Part shown: positions 7,767-15,444 of the stretch, piece by piece
Layout: the number at the start of each line of letters is the position of its first letter
Position numbering within the stretch: position 1 is the stretch's first letter
Assembly: GCA_900543885.1 (NCBI GenBank)
Contig: UQTA01000030.1
Location: forward strand, 1 to 36,966
Length of the DNA stretch: 36,966 bases
Source of the DNA: an uncultured Clostridium sp.
GTDB taxonomy: Bacteria > Bacillota > Clostridia > Lachnospirales > Lachnospiraceae
Reading direction: 5' to 3'
The notes under the pieces: generated by a model
The model's database searches: none
What the model was told of the DNA's origin: nothing
Seen by the model: only the letters and a program-made list of their open reading frames with translations
Translations under genes and position numbers: made by a program

Positions 7767-9193
7767 TGAAGAAAACATTATATCTGGAGTGTAATTCAGG
7801 AATCAGCGGTGATATGACCGTAGGAGCGCTTCTTGACCTGGGAGCGGACAGAAAAGTACTGGAAGATGCCCTGGCGAGTCTGGGTGTAGATGGGTATCAT
7901 CTGCATTTTGGAACAACAGAAAAATGCGGCATCAAGGCATATGATTTTGATGTACATCTGGAATATGAAGAGCATGACCATCATCATGACCATGAAGAGC
8001 ATGATCACCATGATCACGACCATGAGGTGCATGATCACGAAGATCATAGTCACAGTCATGTGCATGTACACGAAGATGGACCAGAACATATTCATGAACA
8101 CAGTCACGAAGCGTGTGCAGAACATGTTCATGAACACAGCCATGAGACATGTGCGGATCACGATCATGATCACACTCATGGAGATCATGATCATCCTCAT
8201 ACTCACGACCACATGCATCCCCATACTCATCGCAATCTTTATGATATTTACACGATCATCGACCGCCTGCAGTCTTCTGACAAAGTAAAACAGCTGGCAA
8301 GACGCATTTTTGAGATCGTGGCAGAGGCAGAGTCCAAAGCACATGGACTTCCTATTGAGCAGGTACATTTTCATGAAGTAGGTGCTATTGATTCTATCGT
8401 TGATATTATCAGTACTGCTGTTTGCCTGGATAATTTAGGCATTGAGAAGGTCATCGTTTCTCCTCTTGCAGAAGGTCAGGGATATGTAAGATGTCAGCAT
8501 GGAACACTGCCTGTTCCGGTACCGGCCACTGCTAATATTGCCCAGGCTTATGGACTGAAGCTGCGTTTTACAGAAACACCGGGAGAAATGGTAACACCGA
8601 CGGGAGCAGCGATCGCAGCGGCATTAAACACAGGTGCTTCAATGCCGAAGAATTACCGCATTGTAAAAATCGGTATCGGAGCCGGAAATAAAGATTTCGA
8701 TCATGCAAATATTCTTCGGGCAATGCTTATTGAAGAAGAGGAAGAAGAAAAAACAGATGGTTTAGAGCTGTTGGAGACCAATCTGGATGACTGCACAGGA
8801 GAAGCACTGGGGTATACCATGAATCTGCTTTTAAAAGCAGGTGCAAATGATGTGTGGTATACACCGATCTATATGAAGAAGAACCGTCCGGCTTATATGC
8901 TTTCTGTTTTATGCCGTGAAAGCAGCCGAGAGACGATGGAAGATATTATCTTTACTCATACCACATCCATCGGTATCCGCCGTTTTCCAGCAGAACGCAC
9001 GGCACTGGAACGGAGAAAAATCCAGGTAGAAACTGTTTATGGAAGTGCAGATGTGAAGGTCTGCAGTTATAAGGGAAAAAATTACTGCTACCCGGAATAT
9101 GACAGCGTTTCCGGATTATGTGACAAGCAGAAAGATATAGATTTTAATACTGTTTATGAAGCAGCTGTGAAAGCGGCAAAAGAACAGGTATAA
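7766..9193 (+). CDS. larC: LarC, nickel insertase for the pincer cofactor, with a histidine-rich insert
   Basis: LarC inserts nickel into the dithio-pincer nucleotide in a CTP-dependent reaction. The N-terminal signature ECNSGISGDMTVGALLDLG, the HFHEVGAIDSIVDI motif and the C-terminal ETNLDDCTGE region are characteristic. Residues 70-155 hold 37 histidines in 86 positions, a probable nickel-binding store. Within it a 36-bp unit is tandemly duplicated (8084-8119 and 8120-8155). In Lactiplantibacillus plantarum larC is read through a programmed frameshift (larC1/larC2). Here a single uninterrupted 475-codon frame joins both halves, with an acidic EEEEEE link near residue 325. The start overlaps the larB stop. 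Confidence 0.94.
   Translation: MKKTLYLECNSGISGDMTVGALLDLGADRKVLEDALASLGVDGYHLHFGTTEKCGIKAYDFDVHLEYEEHDHHHDHEEHDHHDHDHEVHDHEDHSHSHVHVHEDGPEHIHEHSHEACAEHVHEHSHETCADHDHDHTHGDHDHPHTHDHMHPHTHRNLYDIYTIIDRLQSSDKVKQLARRIFEIVAEAESKAHGLPIEQVHFHEVGAIDSIVDIISTAVCLDNLGIEKVIVSPLAEGQGYVRCQHGTLPVPVPATANIAQAYGLKLRFTETPGEMVTPTGAAIAAALNTGASMPKNYRIVKIGIGAGNKDFDHANILRAMLIEEEEEEKTDGLELLETNLDDCTGEALGYTMNLLLKAGANDVWYTPIYMKKNRPAYMLSVLCRESSRETMEDIIFTHTTSIGIRRFPAERTALERRKIQVETVYGSADVKVCSYKGKNYCYPEYDSVSGLCDKQKDIDFNTVYEAAVKAAKEQV
8084..8155 (+). repeat. Tandem 36-bp repeat inside larC
   Basis: Two adjacent 36-bp units encode EHIHEHSHEACA and EHVHEHSHETCA. They differ at a few positions and keep the frame. The repeat has lengthened the histidine-rich loop by whole codons. 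Confidence 0.85.
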
Positions 9194-9297
9194 AACAGGC
9201 TGATCAGGCAGAAACAGGCCAGAACAGATAGATGAAGGTATAAGCCGGGGTGCAGCAAAAACAGAGTACACATCGCACAGCAAAGGAGACCGGAATA

Positions 9298-10134
9298 ATG
9301 GAAGGAAAAAATTACGCAGTAAATGAGAGACTTGAGCAGCTGGAAGCATTAATGGGAAAGTATACTGCAGGTGGAAAAGACCTTTGTGTGGCTTTTTCTG
9401 GCGGTGTTGACAGCAGCCTGATCTTAAAAGCAGCAGTAAAGGCAGCTGCAAAAGACGGCAGCAAAGTTTATGCAGTTACTTTTGACAGCCGTCTGCATCC
9501 TTCATGTGACCTGGAGATTGCAAACCGTGTGGCAGCGGAGCTTGGCGGTATCCACAAGGTGATCCATGTAAATGAACTGGAACAGGAAGCGATCCGCATG
9601 AATCCGGTAAACAGATGTTATCTGTGCAAAAAGCATCTGTTTGTAAATTTAAAGCAGATGGCAGAAAGCCTTGGAGCAAAGACTGTAATGGACGGAACCA
9701 ATGAAGATGACCATCATGTATATCGTCCGGGTATCCAGGCTTTGAAAGAACTGGGGATCGTCAGTCCATTAGCCCAACTGCATATTACCAAGGCAGAAGT
9801 AAAAGCCATGGCAAAGGAATGGGGCATTTCTGTAGCATCCCGTCCGTCCACTCCGTGTATGGCAACCAGATTGCCTTATAATACACCAATTGATTATGAT
9901 GTAATGAAGCAGATCGAAATAGGTGAAGGCTATTTAAGGGAACTGTTAGGCGGAAATGTGCGCCTGCGTCTTCATGGAAATGTGGTTCGTATTGAGGCAG
10001 ATAAGACTTCTTTTGGAAAGCTGTTAGAACATGGAGATGAGATCGTAAAACACTTAAAAGATCTGGGATTTGTATATATTACCATGGATCTGGAAGGATT
10101 CCGTTCCGGAAGTATGGATGTTGGTCTGAAATAA
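9298..10134 (+). CDS. larE: LarE, pincer cofactor sulfur transferase
   Basis: LarE adenylates the pincer precursor and converts its carboxylates to thiocarboxylates. The PP-loop SGGVDSS lies at residues 34-40 of this 279-residue protein. Three cysteines stand in conserved-looking places: Cys107 and Cys110 in RCYLCKK, and Cys187 in STPCMATR. Cys187 probably corresponds to the sulfur-donating Cys176 of L. plantarum LarE. Whether the protein is sacrificial or uses a [4Fe-4S]-bound sulfur cannot be settled by eye. The ATG at 9298 has AAGGAG 9 nt upstream; a GTG at 9250 has no comparable site. It closes the operon, 104 nt after larC. Confidence 0.93.
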   Translation: MEGKNYAVNERLEQLEALMGKYTAGGKDLCVAFSGGVDSSLILKAAVKAAAKDGSKVYAVTFDSRLHPSCDLEIANRVAAELGGIHKVIHVNELEQEAIRMNPVNRCYLCKKHLFVNLKQMAESLGAKTVMDGTNEDDHHVYRPGIQALKELGIVSPLAQLHITKAEVKAMAKEWGISVASRPSTPCMATRLPYNTPIDYDVMKQIEIGEGYLRELLGGNVRLRLHGNVVRIEADKTSFGKLLEHGDEIVKHLKDLGFVYITMDLEGFRSGSMDVGLK

Positions 10135-10180
10135 GCTGTGCAGCGGCTATTTGGTTATGAGAAAAACAGTGAAAGAGAGC

Positions 10181-10207
10181 ACCCTTGATTCATTTTGAAT
10201 CAAGGGT
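10181..10207. terminator. Hairpin between convergent larE and the methyltransferase gene
   Basis: A perfect 12-bp stem (10181-10192 with 10196-10207) has a three-base TTT loop and sits between two convergent stop codons. Neither side has a long U-tract (GTTAGTG on plus, GCTCTCTTTC on minus), so it is a plausible but imperfect bidirectional terminator. Confidence 0.6.
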
Positions 10208-10226
10208 GTTAGTGTAAGGTGCAGAG

Positions 10227-11093
10227 TCACGGTTTGATGATCACTGCAGTACCGTGCAGATCACTGAGAGGCACCAGTAAAAGTGGTGCATTGTTTTTCT
10301 CATATTGACGGACAGCTTCCTTACAGCCGCGAAACTGTGTATTGTTGTAGTCGTGCAGCAGGATCATTCCGCCAGAACTGAGTCTTGGATAAAAGTACTG
10401 CAGTCCTGCCAGGATCGGTTCGTAAAGATCGGTGTCCAGACTGACCAGGGCAAAGTTTCTGTCAGGAAGACCAAAAGTTGTTTCCGGAAAATATCCAGGA
10501 TAGAAAAGAGCCTTTTCTGAAAACGGAAGCCGGCTTTTAACATAATCAGCAGAAGTGTCAGAAAAATTCTGGATTTCCGCCCTGGAAAAGCAATGCTCTT
10601 TTTCTGTTTTTACATCTTTTTCGTCGAATCCTTTAAAGGTATCAAACAGCAGCAATTCGCGTTCAGGGAATAAGGCGTTTAATTGCCAGGCAATATCTCC
10701 ACGGTATACGCCAAGTTCAGCGATACTTCCGGAAATGTTTTGTTCTGTGATCCGTTTTGCCATGCGGTGAAGGGTGGCGCTCCGGATATCCAGAATCCGG
10801 GAGAGATCCGAGAGCTTTAAAAAAGCATTATGATAACCGGATCTGCTGGCCTGTTCCATCAGTTCCCGGCTGCGGTTTTCATCGCTTATGGCGATCAGCA
10901 TCAGGTCTGGCTGGAGCTTTGCGGCCTGCTCCACAGAAATGACCGGAACAGGGCCAAGGGCAGTGGAAAGACCGGTATTCCATAGAGCCTGGTTGTTATC
11001 TCCAAAGGCAAGAAGCCGGAACTGGTTTCGGTTGACCAGGCTGACAAAAGAACGACCAAACTGGCCGGCACCAAGTATGATAAGTGTTTGCAT
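10227..11093 (-). CDS. TylF/MycF-family O-methyltransferase with N-terminal nucleotide-fold domain
   Basis: Residues 1-100 form a small Rossmann-like domain starting LIILGAGQFGRS, as seen in front of some sugar-modifying enzymes. Residues 105-288 match the TylF (macrocin O-methyltransferase) family: AELGVYRGD at 125-133 is the SAM-binding loop, and DTFKGF (151-156), SLDTDLYEP (218-226) and LHDYN (246-250) are the metal-binding aspartate motifs. It would transfer a methyl group from SAM to a hydroxyl, commonly on a sugar or polysaccharide. No glycan genes lie nearby, so the substrate is unknown. It is a single-gene unit with its own strong promoter, and both neighbours point away from or toward it. 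Confidence 0.82.
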   Translation of the reverse strand: MQTLIILGAGQFGRSFVSLVNRNQFRLLAFGDNNQALWNTGLSTALGPVPVISVEQAAKLQPDLMLIAISDENRSRELMEQASRSGYHNAFLKLSDLSRILDIRSATLHRMAKRITEQNISGSIAELGVYRGDIAWQLNALFPERELLLFDTFKGFDEKDVKTEKEHCFSRAEIQNFSDTSADYVKSRLPFSEKALFYPGYFPETTFGLPDRNFALVSLDTDLYEPILAGLQYFYPRLSSGGMILLHDYNNTQFRGCKEAVRQYEKNNAPLLLVPLSDLHGTAVIIKP

Positions 11094-11122
11094 GATCGTC
11101 TCCCATGTAAAATAATGTTTTT

Positions 11123-11151
11123 ATTATACAATACGATTTTTGGAAAAGCAA
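11123..11151 (-). promoter_or_regulatory. Promoter of the TylF-type gene
   Basis: Read on the minus strand, TTGCTT (11151-11146) and a perfect TATAAT (11128-11123) are separated by 17 bp. The start codon at 11093 lies about 30 bp beyond the -10 box. Confidence 0.75.
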
Positions 11152-11205
11152 GATTTCATAATAGGACAGACAGAACTGTAATAAATAAAATTATAAAATT
11201 GATAA

Positions 11206-11254
11206 AAAGGCATTTGCGGCTGTTGATGATTTCGTCAAAACCGTAAATGCCTTT
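11206..11254. other. Long hairpin in the divergent intergenic region
   Basis: A 14-bp stem with one G-T wobble (11206-11219 with 11241-11254) has a 21-nt loop that can pair further (TTGATG with CGTCAA). It lies between two divergent genes, where no terminator is needed, and is followed by ATTTCATTCC on the plus strand. It may be a stray terminator from a lost gene or a regulatory structure. Confidence 0.5.
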
Positions 11255-11267
11255 ATTTCATTCCTAT

Positions 11268-11282
11268 TTACTAAAAACTTAT
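11268..11282. repeat. Direct repeat copy 1 (TTACTAAAAACTTAT)
   Basis: This 15-bp sequence recurs exactly at 11418-11432, 150 bp downstream. A similar CATTCCT-TTTA sequence precedes both copies (about 11258 and 11392), which suggests a partial duplication of the promoter region. Confidence 0.7.
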
Positions 11283-11369
11283 CTGCATTTTCAATATATC
11301 ACAGGCAGATCATGATTTCGGTAACTTAAACTACAAAAACAAAAATATTCTGTATGTTTGCTTATGGGT

Positions 11370-11413
11370 TGTAGCTTGTGCTACAGATTTATCATTCCTC
11401 TTTACCTTATAAT
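11370..11413 (+). promoter_or_regulatory. CRP-like operator and -10 box of the molybdenum hydroxylase operon
   Basis: The palindrome TGTAG-CTTGTG-CTACA occupies 11370-11385. A perfect TATAAT follows at 11408-11413 after 22 bp, and there is no recognisable -35 box. The operator centre lies about 42 bp before the inferred start, the place of a class II CRP-type activator. A degenerate copy, GGTAA-N6-CTACA, lies exactly 50 bp upstream at 11320-11335. The same layout recurs at 24549-24592. Confidence 0.65.
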
Positions 11414-11417
11414 TATA

Positions 11418-11432
11418 TTACTAAAAACTTAT
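11418..11432. repeat. Direct repeat copy 2 (TTACTAAAAACTTAT)
   Basis: This is the second copy of the 15-bp repeat at 11268-11282. It covers the predicted transcription start region of the molybdenum hydroxylase operon. Confidence 0.7.
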
Positions 11433-11468
11433 GTTGCGAAAATTATATAAATGAAGGAGGAACAAAGA

Positions 11469-12338
11469 ATGAGTTTACCTGCATTTGATTATGTCAAAGC
11501 CGGGAGTGTGGAAGAAGCTTCCATACTGGCCAGAGAAAAGGGAACAAAGGCAGTGCTTATGGCCGGAGGAACAGATGTAATCTTATTACTGAAGGAAAAG
11601 GTAATTAAGGCCGAGACTGTGATCGATATCAAAGGGATCACGGGCCTTGAAGGCATCGAGTTTGAAGAAGGACGGGGAATGAAAATCGGTGCTCTTACCA
11701 GATTGTTTGATATCCAGACATCCAAACTGGTGAAGGAAAAAATGCCTGCAGTATCAGATGCAGCGCATTATGTAGCATCTGCACAGATCCGCAGAAAAGG
11801 CACAATGGTAGGAAATATCTGTAATGCTTCACCGTCCGCTGATACGGCTCCGATTCTGCTTGCGATGAAGGCAAAGGTGAAAGTTCAGAATGGGTCAGAA
11901 ATCCGGGAAATCCCGTTGGATGATTTCTTTAAGGGCGTGAAAAAGACAGTTTTGGTGCCAGGTGATATTGTTACGGAAATTGAGATCCCGGAATTAAAGA
12001 AAAATGAAGGATCTGCTTATTTTAAACATTCTGTGAGAAAAGCCATGGACCTGGCTATTGTTGGCGTTGGATGTTGGATTAAAATGAACGGAAGCGCAGT
12101 TGCGGACTGTCGCATCACCATGGGCGGTGTTGGTATCACTCCTCTTCGCGCAAAGAATGCAGAACAGCTTCTGATCGGTAAGGAAATCACGGATGAGCTT
12201 TTGGAACAGTGTGGCATTGCAGCTTCCAAGGAATGTCATCCGATCAGTGATGTCCGTGCATCTGCAGAATACCGTGTTGATATGATTCGTGTGTATACAA
12301 AGAGAGCGGTCAAAAAAGCGATCGCAACTCTGGCGTAG
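11469..12338 (+). CDS. Molybdenum hydroxylase FAD-binding subunit
   Basis: This is the medium subunit of the xanthine dehydrogenase/CO dehydrogenase family (289 residues). It carries FAD and passes electrons from the iron-sulfur subunit to the acceptor. It shows AGGTDVI (32-38) and GTMVGNICNASPSAD (111-125), the two FAD-pyrophosphate binding segments, then a C-terminal CO_deh_flav domain with the CRITMGGVG segment. The ATG at 11469 is preferred over one at 11451 because AAGGAGG (11454-11460) lies 8 nt before it and inside the longer frame. It is first in a tightly spaced operon of three subunits (FAD, Fe-S, Mo), the order seen in many CoxMSL-type enzymes. Confidence 0.92.
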   Translation: MSLPAFDYVKAGSVEEASILAREKGTKAVLMAGGTDVILLLKEKVIKAETVIDIKGITGLEGIEFEEGRGMKIGALTRLFDIQTSKLVKEKMPAVSDAAHYVASAQIRRKGTMVGNICNASPSADTAPILLAMKAKVKVQNGSEIREIPLDDFFKGVKKTVLVPGDIVTEIEIPELKKNEGSAYFKHSVRKAMDLAIVGVGCWIKMNGSAVADCRITMGGVGITPLRAKNAEQLLIGKEITDELLEQCGIAASKECHPISDVRASAEYRVDMIRVYTKRAVKKAIATLA

Positions 12339-12354
12339 GAAAGGGGGTAATCAC

Positions 12355-12840
12355 ATGGGAAAAAGAGTCATTCGTTTTAAATTAAATGGTGATGAAAGAG
12401 AAGAGTACGTTCAGGACAATATTACAATGGTAGATTTTCTGCGCAAGCAGATGCTGCTTACCGGTACAAAACGCGGCTGTGAAGAAGGAGAATGCGGCGC
12501 CTGCACCATCCTGTTGGACGGAAGAGCCGTTACATCCTGTACCATGCTTGCAGTAGAGGCAGATGGACACGAGGTTGTCACCATTGAAGGCTTAAAGAAG
12601 AATGGTGTTCTCCATCCGGTCCAGAGAGAATTCGTCGATAAATGGGCTTTACAGTGTGGTTTCTGTACACCAGGCATGATCATGTCCGCAGTTTCGCTGC
12701 TCCATGAAAATCCACATCCTACAGAGCAGGAGATCCGTGACGGTATTGCAGGAAATCTTTGCAGATGTACCGGATACGTGAAGATTGTTGAGGCAATTGA
12801 TTCTGCTGCTAAAATCATGGCAAAGGAGGTAGGTGAATAA
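12355..12840 (+). CDS. Molybdenum hydroxylase [2Fe-2S] subunit
   Basis: This is the small iron-sulfur subunit (161 residues) with two [2Fe-2S] domains. The plant-type ferredoxin fold has Cys42, Cys47, Cys50 and Cys62 (GCEEGECGACT). The four-helix domain has Cys101, Cys104, Cys136 and Cys138 (CGFCTPGM and LCRCTGY). All eight ligands are intact. It relays electrons from the molybdenum centre to FAD. The ATG at 12355 follows AAAGGGGGT; longer frames begin inside the upstream gene. Its stop overlaps the next start by one base (TAATG), so translation is coupled. Confidence 0.95.
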   Translation: MGKRVIRFKLNGDEREEYVQDNITMVDFLRKQMLLTGTKRGCEEGECGACTILLDGRAVTSCTMLAVEADGHEVVTIEGLKKNGVLHPVQREFVDKWALQCGFCTPGMIMSAVSLLHENPHPTEQEIRDGIAGNLCRCTGYVKIVEAIDSAAKIMAKEVGE

Positions 12841-15299
12841 TGGCTCAGACACGAAAAGAATATTGGAGTGAAGTAAGAAGCGTTTATAAAGATCCGAAAG
12901 ATTATGTTCTTGCAGGTCGCGGAAATGCCTATGTGCGTATTGACGCAGAAGCCAAGGTAACCGGTACTGCAGTTTATACCGATGATGTATATCTTCCAGA
13001 TACATGGTACTGTAAACTGGTGCATTCTCCATATGCCCATGCATTGATCAAGAGCATTGATTTTACGGAAGCTGCAAAGGTTCCAGGTGTGAAAGGCTTT
13101 TTGACCGGAGCTGATTTCCCTGAGGGTCATAATCTTGGCAATCCGGAGGCGTTCAAGGAATTAGCAGATAAAGAGCCATTATGCCGTAAGAAGGTCAGAA
13201 TGGTTGGTGATGAAGTCGCAGCCGTATGTGCAACGACGGAAGAGGCTGCAACGGAAGCAGCTGCTCTGGTAAAGGTAGAATATGAGCCCCTTCCGGTTAT
13301 CCTGGATCCTTTTGATGCCATGGCACTGGATGCGGAACCGATTCATTATCCGGCTGACCAGGAGGGAACCGCAAATAACCTTTCTATTTTTACTGTCATG
13401 AAGGCGGGAGATCCGGATAAGTGTTTTGCAGAAGCAGATTATACAGATAAATCCTATTACAGGACCCAGGAAATGGTCCATGCGGCAATTGAGCCTCACG
13501 GCGCGATCGCAAAATATGAAAACGGAGAATATACCATCTGGACTACAACCCAGGGCGCATATGTATCTAGATACTGGGTTGCATGGGGACTTGGCGTTCC
13601 AGAATCCCAGGTACATCTGATCAAGCCCATGGTTGGCGGAGGATTCGGCGGAAAGCTGGATGTGTTTGCCCATGAGCTTTGCCCATGTAAATTTGCAGAA
13701 AGATTGGGACATCCAGTAAAATGTATCCTCAAACGTGACGAAGTATTCAAATGTACCAGAACCAGACATCCAATTTCCTTCCAGATTGAATCTGCTTTTA
13801 CAAAAGAAGGAAAGCTTTTGGCAAAGAGATGCCAGCACATCCTGGATGGCGGCGCGTACGGCGGTTCCGGTATTGCGGCAAATACGCTTTCCCTGATCTG
13901 TGCGACTTTCCCGTACAAAGTGGAAAATATCGACATGACTGCAAGAAGACCTTATACCAATCATCCGGCATCTGGAGCGATGAGAGGTTATTCCGCATGC
14001 CAGGTTCATTTTGCCCATGAAATTCATATGGATGAGGTTGCTAACAACCTTGGTATTGATCCTGTTGAATTAAGACATATGAATGAGATCACACCAAATT
14101 ACACAGGTCCTACTGGTCTGGAATTTACATCCTGCCGTTTCAAAGAATGTATGGATGCCTGCGCAGAAGAGATTGGCTGGAAGGATCGTTGGAGATATCC
14201 GAAGGGAAGCGGTGAGGCGATTGGCTTCTCCGGATCCGGATTTATGTCCGGTACTGGATTCCCGGTTCTGGTTACTCCGCATTACTGCTCTGCAACTACT
14301 ATCGTAAGGCTGAACCGCGAAGGATACGCTGTTGTATTTACCGGTGCAAACGATATCGGACAGGGCTGTGATACCGTTATGACCATGATCGTAGCCGAAG
14401 AACTTGGTCTGAACATGAATGAAGTAAAGTGTGTACAGTCTGATACCACTACAACGCCGTGGGATGCAGGTTCCTTTGGTTCTCGTGTTACCTTCCTTGG
14501 TGGAAATGCGTGTCACCATGCAGTTGGCGATGCGAAACTGAAATTGTTGAAGCATTGGGCAGAAGAATGGGGATGCAAGCCGCAGGATATTAAGATGGCA
14601 GATCACCGTGTATTTATTCCAGGTGATGCGGAAAAGAATATTTCTTTCAACGAAGCATGCTTTGGTTATGAAGAGAAGAACTTTGGCCGTTGTGTAGCCG
14701 GTGTCGGCGCATACAATCATGAAGGTGATAAAGATATCTATGTGAAGAATGTTGGTAACTATGCAACTGCATATTCCTTCTCTGCATCTGCAGCTAAGGT
14801 TACAGTTGATATGGAAACCGGTGCAGTGACCCTTGATGATTTTGTATTTGGTCACGACTGTGGACGTCCGTTAAATATCCGCGCTGTAGAAGGTCAGATC
14901 GAAGGTTCAGTACTTCTTGGTTTAGGTTTTACCTGCTTTGAAGAGTGTGTATACGATAAAGAGGGAAGACATTTAAATCCATCTTTCCGCGATTATCGTT
15001 TCCCGACTGCGCTGGATATGCCGAATATCAGGACTAAGATCTGCAGTGAATATGATGAAGAAGGGCCGATGGGAGCAAAAGAGGCAGGCGAAGGTTCTAC
15101 CGCTCCAGTTGGTTCTGCAATTGGAAACGCCATCAACTATGCGACTGGTCTTGTGATCAAAGAGCTTCCGATTACACCGGAAAAACTGTGGAGAGCGTTA
15201 AGAGAGCATGAAAGAACTGGAAAGATCGAATTTGGTGCAGAAGATCTTCCGGAGAAATTTGCAAAGATGCCGCCGCTGCCACAGAGATACAACGTATAA
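12840..15299 (+). CDS. Molybdenum hydroxylase molybdopterin-binding catalytic subunit
   Basis: This 819-residue large subunit of the xanthine dehydrogenase family binds the molybdopterin cofactor and hydroxylates a substrate carbon using water. Residues 30-140 are the Ald_Xan_dh_C a/b hammerhead domain. GGGFGGK (266-271) and the AMRGYSACQ segment bind the cofactor, NDIGQGCDT is a further cofactor loop, and the base glutamate is expected in GAKEAGEGS (Glu751). The CO dehydrogenase selenocysteine-like active-site loop (AYRCSFR) is absent, so it is not a CO dehydrogenase. The substrate is undetermined: purines, aromatic acyl-CoAs, N-heterocycles and aldehydes are all possible. The operon encodes no substrate-specific partner. 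Confidence 0.92.
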   Translation: MAQTRKEYWSEVRSVYKDPKDYVLAGRGNAYVRIDAEAKVTGTAVYTDDVYLPDTWYCKLVHSPYAHALIKSIDFTEAAKVPGVKGFLTGADFPEGHNLGNPEAFKELADKEPLCRKKVRMVGDEVAAVCATTEEAATEAAALVKVEYEPLPVILDPFDAMALDAEPIHYPADQEGTANNLSIFTVMKAGDPDKCFAEADYTDKSYYRTQEMVHAAIEPHGAIAKYENGEYTIWTTTQGAYVSRYWVAWGLGVPESQVHLIKPMVGGGFGGKLDVFAHELCPCKFAERLGHPVKCILKRDEVFKCTRTRHPISFQIESAFTKEGKLLAKRCQHILDGGAYGGSGIAANTLSLICATFPYKVENIDMTARRPYTNHPASGAMRGYSACQVHFAHEIHMDEVANNLGIDPVELRHMNEITPNYTGPTGLEFTSCRFKECMDACAEEIGWKDRWRYPKGSGEAIGFSGSGFMSGTGFPVLVTPHYCSATTIVRLNREGYAVVFTGANDIGQGCDTVMTMIVAEELGLNMNEVKCVQSDTTTTPWDAGSFGSRVTFLGGNACHHAVGDAKLKLLKHWAEEWGCKPQDIKMADHRVFIPGDAEKNISFNEACFGYEEKNFGRCVAGVGAYNHEGDKDIYVKNVGNYATAYSFSASAAKVTVDMETGAVTLDDFVFGHDCGRPLNIRAVEGQIEGSVLLGLGFTCFEECVYDKEGRHLNPSFRDYRFPTALDMPNIRTKICSEYDEEGPMGAKEAGEGSTAPVGSAIGNAINYATGLVIKELPITPEKLWRALREHERTGKIEFGAEDLPEKFAKMPPLPQRYNV

Positions 15300-15345
15300 C
15301 AGTTACAGAAATTTTTAAATACATGTTGAAATTTAGTTAAAGTCG

Positions 15346-15416
15346 ACAAGGGCGAACCACGAGCCTTAAGGCTTTCGTGGAAAGCTTTGTGAGGTGATGG
15401 GTTTGCCCTTGTTTTT
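15346..15416 (+). terminator. Branched terminator after the molybdenum hydroxylase operon
   Basis: The outer 13-bp stem pairs 15346-15358 with 15400-15412 and is followed by TTTTT. Inside it, CCACGA (15357-15362) can pair with TCGTGG (15375-15380) around AGCCTTAAGGCT. The two stems compete for a couple of bases, so alternative folds exist. No convincing promoter was seen between it and the next gene at 15445. Confidence 0.8.
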
Positions 15417-15444
15417 CAAATAGTTATGAGGGTATGGATGGTTC

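Noticed and set aside
7796..8374. Long open frames on both strands opposite or beside the larC histidine-rich region
   Set aside because: They arise from the repetitive CAT/CAC/GAT codons of the insert. Their products are low-complexity Met/Ile/Val strings without start signals.
12411..13130. Long minus-strand open frames across the molybdenum hydroxylase genes
   Set aside because: They are antisense shadows of genes whose motifs are unmistakable, and they have no ribosome binding sites or recognisable domains.
12840..15299. Aerobic CO dehydrogenase large subunit
   Set aside because: The diagnostic active-site cysteine loop of form I CO dehydrogenase was not found, so only a general molybdenum hydroxylase assignment is justified.
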